Assembly (NCBI GenBank): GCA_030590715.1
Contig: JAUVCU010000110.1
Coordinates: 1 to 5,882 of the forward strand
Direction: 5' to 3'
DNA: 5,882 nucleotides
Source: Lentisphaeria bacterium
GTDB taxonomy: Bacteria; Verrucomicrobiota; Lentisphaeria; Victivallales; JAUVCU01
The notes under the pieces were generated by a model. The model was not told the origin of the DNA and made no database searches. It saw only the letters and a list, made by a program, of their open reading frames with translations. This document shows, piece after piece, positions 1-5,882 of the stretch. Positions within the stretch are counted from its first letter, which is position 1. Every line of letters starts with the position of its first letter. The position numbers and the translations under genes are program-made.

Positions 1-2939
1 AGCATCTGTTTGCGTACGAGTTCGTAGTTTGCGTTATCGCGTCCTTTGGCGAAGAACTCTTCTCCATCGCGCATGCGAAAACTTTTTTTAACGGCAAACC
101 GCTCTCTGTCAGCATCACTTTCGAGTACCAAAAACGAAGTATATGGGGTGATGATCTGATAATCTTCAGAGAGAGTGATAATCTGATTTTTAATATTAGT
201 TGAGCGACCTTGATTCAGAAGATTGTCAAGATGCTTACGTGCCCATAATCTTGGGATAAAAGAGTTCCCCTTTTCTGCTCCTGCCAGGATGATATCACTA
301 CTGTAACTTACTGGTTTACCGTTCAGGGTTCCGGTCACGGTTACTTTGCCTTTAGCATCTCCTTTCTTTGGATTATAACGGGCGAGGATGATCTGCTGAG
401 TTCCCACGGGCAGATTCGGAAGCTCTTCCGGGTAGACCGCTGCAACATCAACACCTTCAAACTCTACTTTCAGATCTCTTATTGCCGGAGTGGTCGCCTG
501 TTTTAGCACTTCGTATGCCGCCTGTGCCGGGTCAGTTCCACCGCCGATTGCACGCCAGGATCCGTCAAATGACGCAATAGTTTTTAGCACTGATGATTCA
601 TAAGTACTGCCGGGCGCGACCGCATGGAAAGAGCCTTTACCTTGATATAATTGTTTAAGGCGTTTGCAGAAAGATTGAGGATCACATGCTCCGGTGGTGA
701 TAATTCCGTCACCTACAAAAATTACAACCGTATCTTCATCTGCACGCTCAAATACCGAGGCGAATGCCTTATCCAGATCCGACCAGCCAAGTGGATAGCG
801 TTTTTCCACAAACTTCACGGCTTTTTCACGGTTATCCGCACTATTTTTCAGCATAGTGTCGGATACCCAGCGGGAGTCGACATCAAATGTCATTAGATTA
901 AAAACATCATCATCACCAAGTGAACTCAGAAGTGACTCGGTAAATGCAAGCATTGATTCACGTTGCGTGCCGTTGACCGAACCTGAAGTATCGGCCATTA
1001 CAATAAATTTCATAGGTTTGCGTTTCTGAAGCAGATCGCGCGTGATATTCTGTTCAGACGGTGGCGCATTCACAAGTAGCATAAAATATCCGTCATCTGC
1101 ACGGCGATGTGGAATCAGAGTTGCCTGCTGCTCGTTTTTAGATGTTTTTATGCGAACTTCGAAATCGCGTTCCGGTGTGTATTCTTCTGCTTCAAATTCA
1201 ATCTTTGCGCTGTTCTGTGTCATATCCGTACGACATGTATGAGATGTTGAGATTGCCGAGATCAGCGGTTCAGCAGAATTTACGTTTACCGTAATCTGTA
1301 GTTTTTTCAGAGGATTCAGTTTAAGCATTTCGCTCTGAAGAGAGTAGTTGTAACTATAGCTGTCACCGATTTTAGGCAGAACCTGTGTGTAGGTTATTTT
1401 AATACGTTTCTCAGAATTTATCGGATATATACGGGCTTTGAAAATATTTCCTCCGCTCCACTCAAGAAGACCAGGATCACGTTTTTCACGCAGAATCGTC
1501 TCGTAAATTTCGCGCGCACGTTCTTTCTCTACTATTTCACCATGAACAAGTTCATCCCCTATCCACATTCCGAATCCAGAAATCGACGCATCCTGCGGCA
1601 ACGGGAAATAAAATATCCCTTCAAGAACGGAATTTGTATTATTGACAAAAGACTCTTCAATAACTGTCCGGGCGATCTGGTCGCGAATATCGACAGTAAC
1701 TTTATGGTATCCGATGGTCAACGGTACGTTCCGTCCGTCGACATTGGCAAGTAGCGATCCCATCGCCTCGGTTGACTGGTTATTCTTATATCCCTTCAGC
1801 CATGCAGGAGGCTCTTTTAAAAGCGTCATTGCATCTTTGCGTAAACGGATTGTGGATATTTGATTGCTGACCTTCTGAATCTGGCCTTTAGGACCATTAA
1901 CATTTATGGTTACACCTTTTGGAGCTTTTACCTCGAGTTCTCCTCTGAACAATTTAATATTCGCGGCATCTGTAACTTCGATAAGTGTATCCGGGCCGAG
2001 TATTAGTCTGACATCGTTTTTCATACGCAATAGCAGTGCATTTGCTCCGCGGCGACCGGTTTTAATCCAGTCTTTGACTTCGAGGATCATTTTTTCGTCG
2101 GCAATGGACCATCGTGCAGCATTGCAGGGTTTTATCAGTGCACTGCCTTCACGATCCAGAACTTTGCCGAGCGAGAAGTCCGCCGACAGTTCGATTTTTC
2201 CCATATCCCGTGTGATTTTTACGGGGGCGGAACCGGCAGCATTAGATTGAAATTCCACAATCCCGCTAAGCACAAGTGCTGTAACAATTGGTCTTATATT
2301 TTTCAAGCGCAGTTGTTTTAACATAATATCCTCATCCTTGGTGTTGTAATTGACTCCGACTTCAAATTCCGTTCCAATATCTCTTAAAAAACCTTCCGGT
2401 GTGATAACCTTAACTCCAGCTGAATCTGCGGAAACCGTAATGCGAACTTCGCCAGATAATATTTTAATAATATCCCGGTTCTTTATATCCTTTGCGGGCA
2501 TAATTGAAAAGACAGATGTAGAAAGAAATTCGAATTTATCTCCTCTCTCTGTAGTCAGCACACTCCCGCTCTCTGCGAGGTATTCCGTTCCCGCAGATGT
2601 TACTGAAACAGATTCAGCTTTAACACCGTTCCGTAATATAACAAACTGATTATTATCTGACCAGATATAAATAAACCCGAATATCAATAAAGCGGCAATA
2701 CTGCTCCACATAGCCATATGCATCTTGAAACTCTTTGTGATTATAGATTTTTTCAGCGCTGGAAGCTCTACTCCAAGGGCCATTGTTATTTCAACATGTG
2801 TATTTGCGTATTTCGCAAGAATTTCCCGCGACTCTTCCGACTCCAGAAGCATCTGTTCAAACTCTGCATGCTCTTCTTTGGATAGATTACTGTCAAAATA
2901 GAGACTTATAAGTTCTTCAAATCGTTCTCTGTTATTCAT
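1..2939 (-). CDS. FecR-like transmembrane protein fused to VIT and VWA domains, putative anti-sigma/sensor (partial, 3' end outside window)
   Basis: The frame is open from ATG 2939 to the window edge, giving 979 complete codons and no stop. Visible in order are an acidic helical N-terminus (residues 1-60, like the cytoplasmic part of FecR-type anti-sigma proteins, without a zinc-binding HxxxCxxC motif), one hydrophobic segment (about 77-92) and a FecR-like domain (about 98-236, with 'ILSGEVRI', 'VITPEGFLRDIGTEFEV' and 'VLSGIVEF'). A second FecR-like segment follows (about 285-368, 'DWIKTGRRGANALLL', 'LILGPDTLIEV', 'KLFRGELEV'). Next come a VIT domain (about 400-530, 'GIFYFPLP', 'KARIYPI', 'KRIKITYTQVLP') and a VWA domain (about 643-800) with MIDAS D650-T-S-G-S654, S720-D721 in place of the usual Thr, and D744. 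'TPYTSFLVLE' (931-940) is typical of the region after VWA in VIT/VWA proteins. The start is set by GGAGGTG at 2946-2952, six bases upstream. By inference the N-terminus binds the sigma factor encoded just upstream and the rest lies outside the inner membrane. The ligand is unknown. Confidence 0.85.
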   Translation of the reverse strand, partial: MNNRERFEELISLYFDSNLSKEEHAEFEQMLLESEESREILAKYANTHVEITMALGVELPALKKSIITKSFKMHMAMWSSIAALLIFGFIYIWSDNNQFVILRNGVKAESVSVTSAGTEYLAESGSVLTTERGDKFEFLSTSVFSIMPAKDIKNRDIIKILSGEVRITVSADSAGVKVITPEGFLRDIGTEFEVGVNYNTKDEDIMLKQLRLKNIRPIVTALVLSGIVEFQSNAAGSAPVKITRDMGKIELSADFSLGKVLDREGSALIKPCNAARWSIADEKMILEVKDWIKTGRRGANALLLRMKNDVRLILGPDTLIEVTDAANIKLFRGELEVKAPKGVTINVNGPKGQIQKVSNQISTIRLRKDAMTLLKEPPAWLKGYKNNQSTEAMGSLLANVDGRNVPLTIGYHKVTVDIRDQIARTVIEESFVNNTNSVLEGIFYFPLPQDASISGFGMWIGDELVHGEIVEKERAREIYETILREKRDPGLLEWSGGNIFKARIYPINSEKRIKITYTQVLPKIGDSYSYNYSLQSEMLKLNPLKKLQITVNVNSAEPLISAISTSHTCRTDMTQNSAKIEFEAEEYTPERDFEVRIKTSKNEQQATLIPHRRADDGYFMLLVNAPPSEQNITRDLLQKRKPMKFIVMADTSGSVNGTQRESMLAFTESLLSSLGDDDVFNLMTFDVDSRWVSDTMLKNSADNREKAVKFVEKRYPLGWSDLDKAFASVFERADEDTVVIFVGDGIITTGACDPQSFCKRLKQLYQGKGSFHAVAPGSTYESSVLKTIASFDGSWRAIGGGTDPAQAAYEVLKQATTPAIRDLKVEFEGVDVAAVYPEELPNLPVGTQQIILARYNPKKGDAKGKVTVTGTLNGKPVSYSSDIILAGAEKGNSFIPRLWARKHLDNLLNQGRSTNIKNQIITLSEDYQIITPYTSFLVLESDADRERFAVKKSFRMRDGEEFFAKGRDNANYELVRKQM

Positions 2940-3477
2940 GGGAAGCACCTCCATTTAAACAAGCATCCGGATTAATAATTTTGGACTCAATACAATATCT
3001 CAGTTTTTTGTGAATCCGGCAAACAAGCATTTTTACCGCGCTGACTGAACGATCCAACTGTTTGGAGATATATTTATGTGACTGCCTCTCCTTATAACGC
3101 CAACTAAGTACCGCACGATGATGTTCTTGTAATTCATTCATACAATTCTTAAGGGCTGATTCCCTATCCTCGTATTCATTATGAGGCATTTCCTCCCAAC
3201 TGTCCGCAAGTTGTTCTACGAGTTCAGGTGAGATAGTTAGATGATCTTTTTGACGTGTCCGCATATAGCGCAATGCCTGAAATCTGGCGACACTTCTCGC
3301 CCATGCACCGAAATTCGTTCCGGCTTTAAACTTTTCACGGATCTTACTAAGTTCCAGAAAAGTTTCCTGGAACAGATCATCAGCTACAAAACGATCACCC
3401 GTCAACATTGTAAGGAAATTGATAAGGCTCCGCTGTTCCGTTATTGTAAATTCTGCCAGTTCTTTTATGGTCAACAT
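2932..3477 (-). CDS. ECF-type RNA polymerase sigma factor (sigma-70 family)
   Basis: A 181-residue protein with the two-domain ECF layout. Region 2 spans about residues 16-78, with 'DDLFQETFLEL' at 33-43 (the core-binding and -10 recognition helix) and 'NFGAWARSVARFQALRYMR' at 55-73. Region 4 spans about 107-165 and contains the helix-turn-helix 'HKYISKQLDRSVSAVKMLVCRI', broken here as residues 134-144 and 145-155. There is no region 3, as expected for ECF factors. The style matches the sigma group of Rhodopirellula/Verrucomicrobium (TIGR02989-like), which is recalled from family knowledge and not searched. ATG 3477 is preferred because GAGGG lies 11 bases upstream and the family motif begins soon after. 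A longer GTG start at 3537 would add 20 residues that do not look like sigma sequence and has no binding site. The protein directs polymerase to its own promoters, probably under control of the coupled membrane protein encoded downstream. The shared regulon is not visible here. Confidence 0.9.
   Translation of the reverse strand: MLTIKELAEFTITEQRSLINFLTMLTGDRFVADDLFQETFLELSKIREKFKAGTNFGAWARSVARFQALRYMRTRQKDHLTISPELVEQLADSWEEMPHNEYEDRESALKNCMNELQEHHRAVLSWRYKERQSHKYISKQLDRSVSAVKMLVCRIHKKLRYCIESKIINPDACLNGGASHE
2946..2952 (-). promoter_or_regulatory. Strong Shine-Dalgarno site of the FecR-VIT-VWA gene
   Basis: On the minus strand GGAGGTG lies six bases before ATG 2939, inside the last codons of the sigma factor gene. 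The sigma stop (TAA, 2934-2932) and this start overlap in ATGAATAA. That arrangement predicts translational coupling and a fixed ratio of sigma factor to its putative partner. Confidence 0.8.
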
Positions 3478-3488
3478 TTGTACTTTTT

Positions 3489-3493
3489 CCCTC
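3489..3493 (-). promoter_or_regulatory. Probable ribosome binding site of the sigma factor gene
   Basis: On the minus strand GAGGG lies 11 bases before ATG 3477. It overlaps an earlier in-frame ATG (3495-3493) that has no binding site of its own, so it favours the 3477 start. The spacing is on the long side, so the call is moderate. Confidence 0.5.
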
Positions 3494-3500
3494 ATTAATA

Positions 3501-3834
3501 TTAATGCAATGTAGATCTCTTTACTATATAACCACACTTTTTAATAAAAGGTAACGCAAATAAAAGAAAAAAAGATAAAAATCGTAATTCGTCTTCTGAA
3601 TCTACTGAAGGAAGTTCTTTAGAAAAAACTCTGCCATCTTCTTCAATCCACCCATACCAAGCTTTCCTGATCCTGACATTGGCATTTTTTTGATTTTAAT
3701 CCCACCTTGGTAGGATTGAAGGCATCTGCAAATGTTGTTAGACCTTCATGGAACGGATCACCATTTGTGCTAACACCACAACAAGGCTTGTGCGAAAGTT
3801 TAAGATTTACGCTGTAATAGTACCTAGATTGCAC
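3501..3834 (-). pseudogene. Unrecognised small coding region, apparently frameshifted at a run of seven A
   Basis: Two protein-like stretches lie in different minus-strand frames. The first runs from GTG 3834 to the TGA at 3645-3643 (63 residues, including 'DPFHEGLTTFADAFNPTKVG'). The second is open from 3695 to the TAA at 3503-3501 (64 codons) and lacks a start codon. It reads 'KAWYGWIEEDGRVFSKELP', then an acidic stretch, then the hydrophobic 'FLSFFLLFALPFI' near its end, which could be one membrane segment. The frames meet at seven A on the coding strand (T at 3685-3691). Removing one A joins them into about 110 residues. The GTG start has no ribosome binding site and the first part contains no ATG, which favours decay over an intact gene. 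A sequencing error in the homopolymer or programmed +1 slippage is also possible. The end lies 23 bases before the sigma start, so this region could have belonged to the same transcript. I do not recognise the family. Confidence 0.45.
3685..3691 (-). other. Homopolymer run at the frame switch
   Basis: Seven T on the plus strand, read as seven A on the coding strand. Upstream the protein-like frame is the one ending at 3643. Downstream it is the frame ending at 3501. Moving forward by one base here joins them without another change. Confidence 0.6.
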
Positions 3835-3848
3835 GATTTAGGTACTAT
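3817..3848. repeat. 10-bp perfect inverted repeat (possible operator or element end)
   Basis: Arms ATAGTACCTA (3817-3826) and TAGGTACTAT (3839-3848) are exact reverse complements around a 12-base centre. On the plus strand three further pairs (one G-T) can extend the stem, leaving a six-base loop. The stem is AT-rich and no T-run follows on either strand, so it is unlikely to be a rho-independent terminator. It spans the stop codon at 3840-3838 that splits the two same-frame stretches downstream of the hydrolase gene. A protein binding site or the scar of an element are both possible. Confidence 0.55.
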
Positions 3849-3945
3849 ACCGCGTAAAGAGCGATCTAATGAAAGGGGCCAGATTATTTAAATCGCTATG
3901 CCGAAACACTACCACACGCTCAGTCAGTCGTTCGAGATTTGATAT
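3838..3945 (-). pseudogene. Protein-like remnant directly after the hydrolase stop, no start codon
   Basis: Immediately after the hydrolase stop (3948-3946), and in the same frame, 35 codons stay open to the TAA at 3840-3838. They read like protein ('ERLTERVVVFRHSDLNNL', then 'APFIRSLFTRY'). There is no good start codon and no ribosome binding site. The style recalls the C-terminal end of a transposase or another small DNA-acting protein, but I cannot assign a family. The neighbouring frameshifted region suggests that all of 3501-3945 is decayed coding sequence. Coding-like appearance by chance cannot be excluded at this length. Confidence 0.3.
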
Positions 3946-5550
3946 TTAAAAAAGTTGATCTCTTAACTCATTAATTAATGTGTGGGCATGTTTAATATGC
4001 CTACTTCTCAATACGTAATCTTGTGTGTAAAGAGTTGATTGATTAGGGAATTCTTCAGTCAGTGCATTGTAAGATGCCCATACAATATCGTAATCACCTA
4101 TTAAAGATTTTAGCTTATCATTATCTTTGCTCACTTCGGCATCTTCTAGCTGAACGACTACACGATAAATTTTATATAGTCTTAACCCATAATGCGAACT
4201 TGCAATTACAAATTCCCCCGTCGATTTATCAGGCCACTCAATCTCTTCAGCAAGCTTAACAATCTCTTCCCACATTGCGACAGATTCATCTTTCTGCTTC
4301 AAGTTTCGGATCCTTCCTTCAGAATCTTTAGCAATAATCTGTGGCCAACCAACTCCCTGATCTCTGGTCCACCATGGATTCATGTCACGCTGGGTTGAAT
4401 TACGACCCCTAAGAACCGCATCGGCAGTAAGAAGTGAGAGTTTACGGAATTTACCTATATTATCGCCTGTTAGACCCAATTTTTCTGAAGCGTAAGTATT
4501 AAAGATATCCTCTTCAGATCTCTCCGTGTCTTTAGTCCATTGAGCAAGCACCCAAGCATTTATATCACACCACAACTCATTTGATATATAAGGCCCTTCC
4601 CATCCACCGCCACGAGTCCATGTCCAACAACCCGCAAAAAGATCTGGGTGTTTTTCTGAAAACTCTCGCAAACTGTGAAGGTTTTCTTGAGGAATAGTAC
4701 GATGCTCTTCAAGACCTTCAATTACTCCGTTCATAAAGTAATTCGGATAGGCTCCTTTACCTTCATATTCACGAGCACACTGAACTTCGATAAGCTGTGG
4801 ATGACGTCCCATTCCTATAATCTTACTGAAAGGGTTGGCACGGTGAAAATCACCTTCACAATGTTTTACAGCGAATATCAGATTGTCGTGTAGTTCAATA
4901 GCCTTATCAATCTTTAAATAGTCATTTTTATCAACATCAAAACTTCTCCACGTACGGAAAATTAACTTTTTATTTCGTTTTACACAAATTTCCTCTCTGA
5001 GAAGATTAATTAAAGGAATGATTGTATCATCAACATTATGTTCATCATTAATACTTCCCGCATGATATGGTGCATCATGAAGATAGGTTTCCCCAATACG
5101 GATAAGTAGCCCGTCTAAATCTGGGAATTGTGTGAATGTCTCATCAATTTGAGCTTTCAGAAACTTGATGGTCTGCGGATCCTGTGGATTTCCATAGGTA
5201 TCTTGAATTTTGTATTTTTCAATTAAGCTTTTGGGGAAAAGAACTAAATCAGACATGGCATAAATGTCAAGACCTGCAGCACGACATGCACGATGTTGTT
5301 GACGACATACAGCAGCTTTTTTCTCAACCCATGCTCGCCCTTCAGAACCAACTGGAAAGATATCTTTATCAACGCTATCCCATGTAATCGCAAGCGTTGG
5401 AGATTCAAAAAGAAAATAGGCTTTACCATTATAACCCATCTCTTTTATAACGGCAGGATCTGTATAAACAGTATCGTACAATGGTTCTCCGGGATTGTGA
5501 TGTACCATGTCTAACATCATCGGCTTTCTGTTTTTTATTTCTCTCTTCAT
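3946..5550 (-). CDS. Glycoside hydrolase-like protein, GH67 (alpha-glucuronidase)-like TIM barrel, substrate unknown
   Basis: A 534-residue protein, rich in Trp and acidic residues as carbohydrate-active enzymes are. Motifs in order are 'LDIYAMSDLVLFP' (94-106, a barrel strand), 'DLDGLLIRIGETYLHDAPYH' (144-163, with E154 as a candidate acid), 'KKLIFRTWRSFD' (194-205), 'HPQLIEVQCAREYEGKGAYP' (250-269) and 'GCWTWTRGGGWEGP' (307-320). 'WCDINAWVLAQW' (327-338) follows, then a helical C-terminal part. The 'IEVQ..REY.G' motif recalls 'VEFQ..QEY.G' of GH67 alpha-glucuronidases, which release glucuronic acid side groups from xylan fragments. GH67 enzymes are usually longer, so this is probably a distant or unclassified relative. 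The N-terminus is charged with no signal peptide, so it likely acts in the cytoplasm on imported oligosaccharides. ATG 5550 is supported by AAAAGGA ten bases upstream. No transporter or other sugar gene is adjacent in the window. The hydrolase call is fairly likely; the family and substrate are not settled. Confidence 0.6.
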   Translation of the reverse strand: MKREIKNRKPMMLDMVHHNPGEPLYDTVYTDPAVIKEMGYNGKAYFLFESPTLAITWDSVDKDIFPVGSEGRAWVEKKAAVCRQQHRACRAAGLDIYAMSDLVLFPKSLIEKYKIQDTYGNPQDPQTIKFLKAQIDETFTQFPDLDGLLIRIGETYLHDAPYHAGSINDEHNVDDTIIPLINLLREEICVKRNKKLIFRTWRSFDVDKNDYLKIDKAIELHDNLIFAVKHCEGDFHRANPFSKIIGMGRHPQLIEVQCAREYEGKGAYPNYFMNGVIEGLEEHRTIPQENLHSLREFSEKHPDLFAGCWTWTRGGGWEGPYISNELWCDINAWVLAQWTKDTERSEEDIFNTYASEKLGLTGDNIGKFRKLSLLTADAVLRGRNSTQRDMNPWWTRDQGVGWPQIIAKDSEGRIRNLKQKDESVAMWEEIVKLAEEIEWPDKSTGEFVIASSHYGLRLYKIYRVVVQLEDAEVSKDNDKLKSLIGDYDIVWASYNALTEEFPNQSTLYTQDYVLRSRHIKHAHTLINELRDQLF

Positions 5551-5560
5551 AATCTATCTG

Positions 5561-5567
5561 TCCTTTT
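5561..5567 (-). promoter_or_regulatory. Ribosome binding site of the glycoside hydrolase-like gene
   Basis: On the minus strand AAAAGGA lies ten bases before ATG 5550. It supports this start, and no better in-frame start is seen upstream. Confidence 0.6.
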
Positions 5568-5618
5568 GATTGAAAAAGTGTTAGTTCTTGTATTATTCAG
5601 TAATATCTTGTAGCATTA

Positions 5619-5646
5619 ACAATATACCAAATTCTACCATAGTCAA
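5619..5646 (-). promoter_or_regulatory. Weak candidate sigma-70-type promoter for the glycoside hydrolase-like gene
   Basis: On the minus strand TTGACT (5646-5641) is a good -35 element. TATTGT (5624-5619) follows after 16 bases as a poor -10 element. An overlapping TATATT at 5626-5621 is a better hexamer but only 14 bases away. The position, about 70 to 95 bases before the start codon, is reasonable. Promoter consensus in this lineage is uncertain. Confidence 0.3.
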
Positions 5647-5729
5647 CTTGTTTTTTTTTAAACACGAAATATTCCTTAAACTTAACCTTTTCGCATGTGT
5701 TGTGAGTGATGAAAAAAGTGGTTGATGAG

Positions 5730-5751
5730 TGATTTTTAGGTGATTTTTAGG
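5730..5751. repeat. Perfect tandem duplication of an 11-bp unit
   Basis: TGATTTTTAGG occurs twice in direct succession (5730-5740 and 5741-5751). Shorter copies of GAGTGAT lie just before it. The pair is followed by GACAGG and a hairpin. It may be a binding site pair or part of the end of a repetitive element. Confidence 0.7.
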
Positions 5752-5755
5752 GACA

Positions 5756-5770
5756 GGTTGATTATCAACC
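5756..5770. repeat. Short hairpin, 6-bp stem
   Basis: GGTTGA (5756-5761) and TCAACC (5765-5770) pair perfectly around the three-base loop TTA. No T-run follows on either strand. It directly follows the 11-bp tandem repeat. Confidence 0.6.
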
Positions 5771-5823
5771 ATTGAAAAGCACCCTATAAGGAGAGGCGAT
5801 AATCATCATTAAGCAAAAGTAGC

Positions 5824-5843
5824 ATGCGTTGTCCCCAACGCAT
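5824..5843. repeat. Perfect 8-bp stem-loop next to an A-rich tract
   Basis: ATGCGTTG (5824-5831) and CAACGCAT (5836-5843) form a perfect stem around TCCC. To its right the sequence is A-rich with repeated AGCAA up to the window end. On the minus strand only a weak TTTT follows the stem, so it could be a poor terminator for a minus-strand gene beyond the right edge. An element end is equally possible. Confidence 0.5.
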
Positions 5844-5882
5844 TCAGCAAGCAAACAACAAGCAAAAAAAAGCAATAAATAG

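Larger units (their letters stand above)
5551..5882. other. Intergenic region upstream of the hydrolase-like gene, repeat-rich right part
   Basis: No convincing gene is seen here. The left part (5551-5700) is AT-rich leader and promoter-like sequence of the minus-strand gene. The right part (5700-5882) holds the tandem 11-bp repeat, two hairpins and an A-rich AGCAA-containing tail. A purine-rich stretch (AAGGAGAGG, about 5788-5796) resembles a plus-strand ribosome binding site, but no start codon follows at a usable distance. Confidence 0.6.

Noticed and set aside
1..2324. Separate VIT-VWA gene starting at ATG 2324
   Set aside because: The upstream frame is continuous from 2939 without a stop and the FecR domain crosses this point, so one gene is the simpler reading. 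The internal start is kept only as a finding.
651..2649. Several plus-strand open frames of 66-114 codons
   Set aside because: They lie opposite the long FecR-VIT-VWA gene, whose domains are clear, and show no ribosome binding sites or recognisable motifs.
3525..3530. TATATA as a -10 element for the sigma operon
   Set aside because: The best upstream hexamer at a suitable distance (TTACCT, 18 bases) is poor, and the region is AT-rich enough for chance matches.
2932..3537. Longer sigma factor from GTG 3537
   Set aside because: The extra 20 residues do not resemble sigma region 2, there is no binding site, and ATG 3477 is better placed.
3860..3897. AGCGAT/ATCGCT inverted repeat with inner AAT/ATT
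   Set aside because: Six-base arms far apart with mismatches between them are expected by chance.
4062..5514. Plus- and minus-strand open frames overlapping the hydrolase-like gene
   Set aside because: They are shadows of the 534-residue gene, with no domain features.
5824..5843. Hairpin as a rho-independent terminator
   Set aside because: The stem is short and only a weak T stretch follows on the minus strand. The long T-run on that strand lies on the wrong side.
5824..5882. Start of a plus-strand gene at ATG 5824
   Set aside because: The purine-rich AAGGAGAGG is about 27 bases away, too far to serve it, and the ATG lies inside a hairpin. Only 19 codons are visible.
1..5882. tRNA, rRNA, CRISPR array or riboswitch
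   Set aside because: No cloverleaf, rRNA signature, regularly spaced repeats or recognisable riboswitch core was seen on either strand.

Overview
The window looks like part of a chromosome from a PVC-group bacterium, most likely Lentisphaerota, Kiritimatiellota, Verrucomicrobiota or Planctomycetota. This rests on gene content: an ECF-type sigma factor of the style common in Rhodopirellula/Verrucomicrobium, directly coupled to a FecR-like membrane protein, next to an unusual carbohydrate-active enzyme. Base composition is moderate to AT-rich by eye. The lineage is inferred, because no rRNA or housekeeping marker is present. All convincing genes lie on the minus strand and are described here in their direction of transcription, from high to low coordinates.

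5551-5882 is intergenic. It holds the ribosome binding site and a weak candidate promoter of the next gene. Further upstream is a repeat-rich stretch with an 11-bp tandem duplication, two hairpins and an A-rich end that looks like the edge of a mobile or repetitive element. 3946-5550 encodes a 534-residue protein without a signal peptide. It resembles TIM-barrel glycoside hydrolases, with the best motif-level likeness to GH67 alpha-glucuronidases, and its substrate is unknown. 3501-3945 appears to be decayed or frameshifted coding sequence. It carries two protein-like stretches in one frame split by a stop, then a switch to another frame at a run of seven A. A 10-bp inverted repeat sits at the internal stop.

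2932-3477 encodes an ECF sigma factor of 181 residues. Its stop overlaps by 8 bases the start of a very long gene that runs off the left edge (2939 down to 1, 979 complete codons, no stop). This gene begins like a FecR/anti-sigma protein: a short acidic helical cytoplasmic domain, one membrane segment and a FecR domain. It then continues in the same frame into a second FecR-like segment, a VIT domain and a von Willebrand factor A domain with a recognisable MIDAS motif.

The sigma factor and the FecR-VIT-VWA protein are almost certainly co-transcribed and translationally coupled, and look like a regulator/sensor pair. The cytoplasmic N-terminus would hold the sigma factor and the large outer part would sense or bind something. 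This fused architecture is the most interesting item in the window. What the system senses, and which genes it controls, cannot be read from this sequence.
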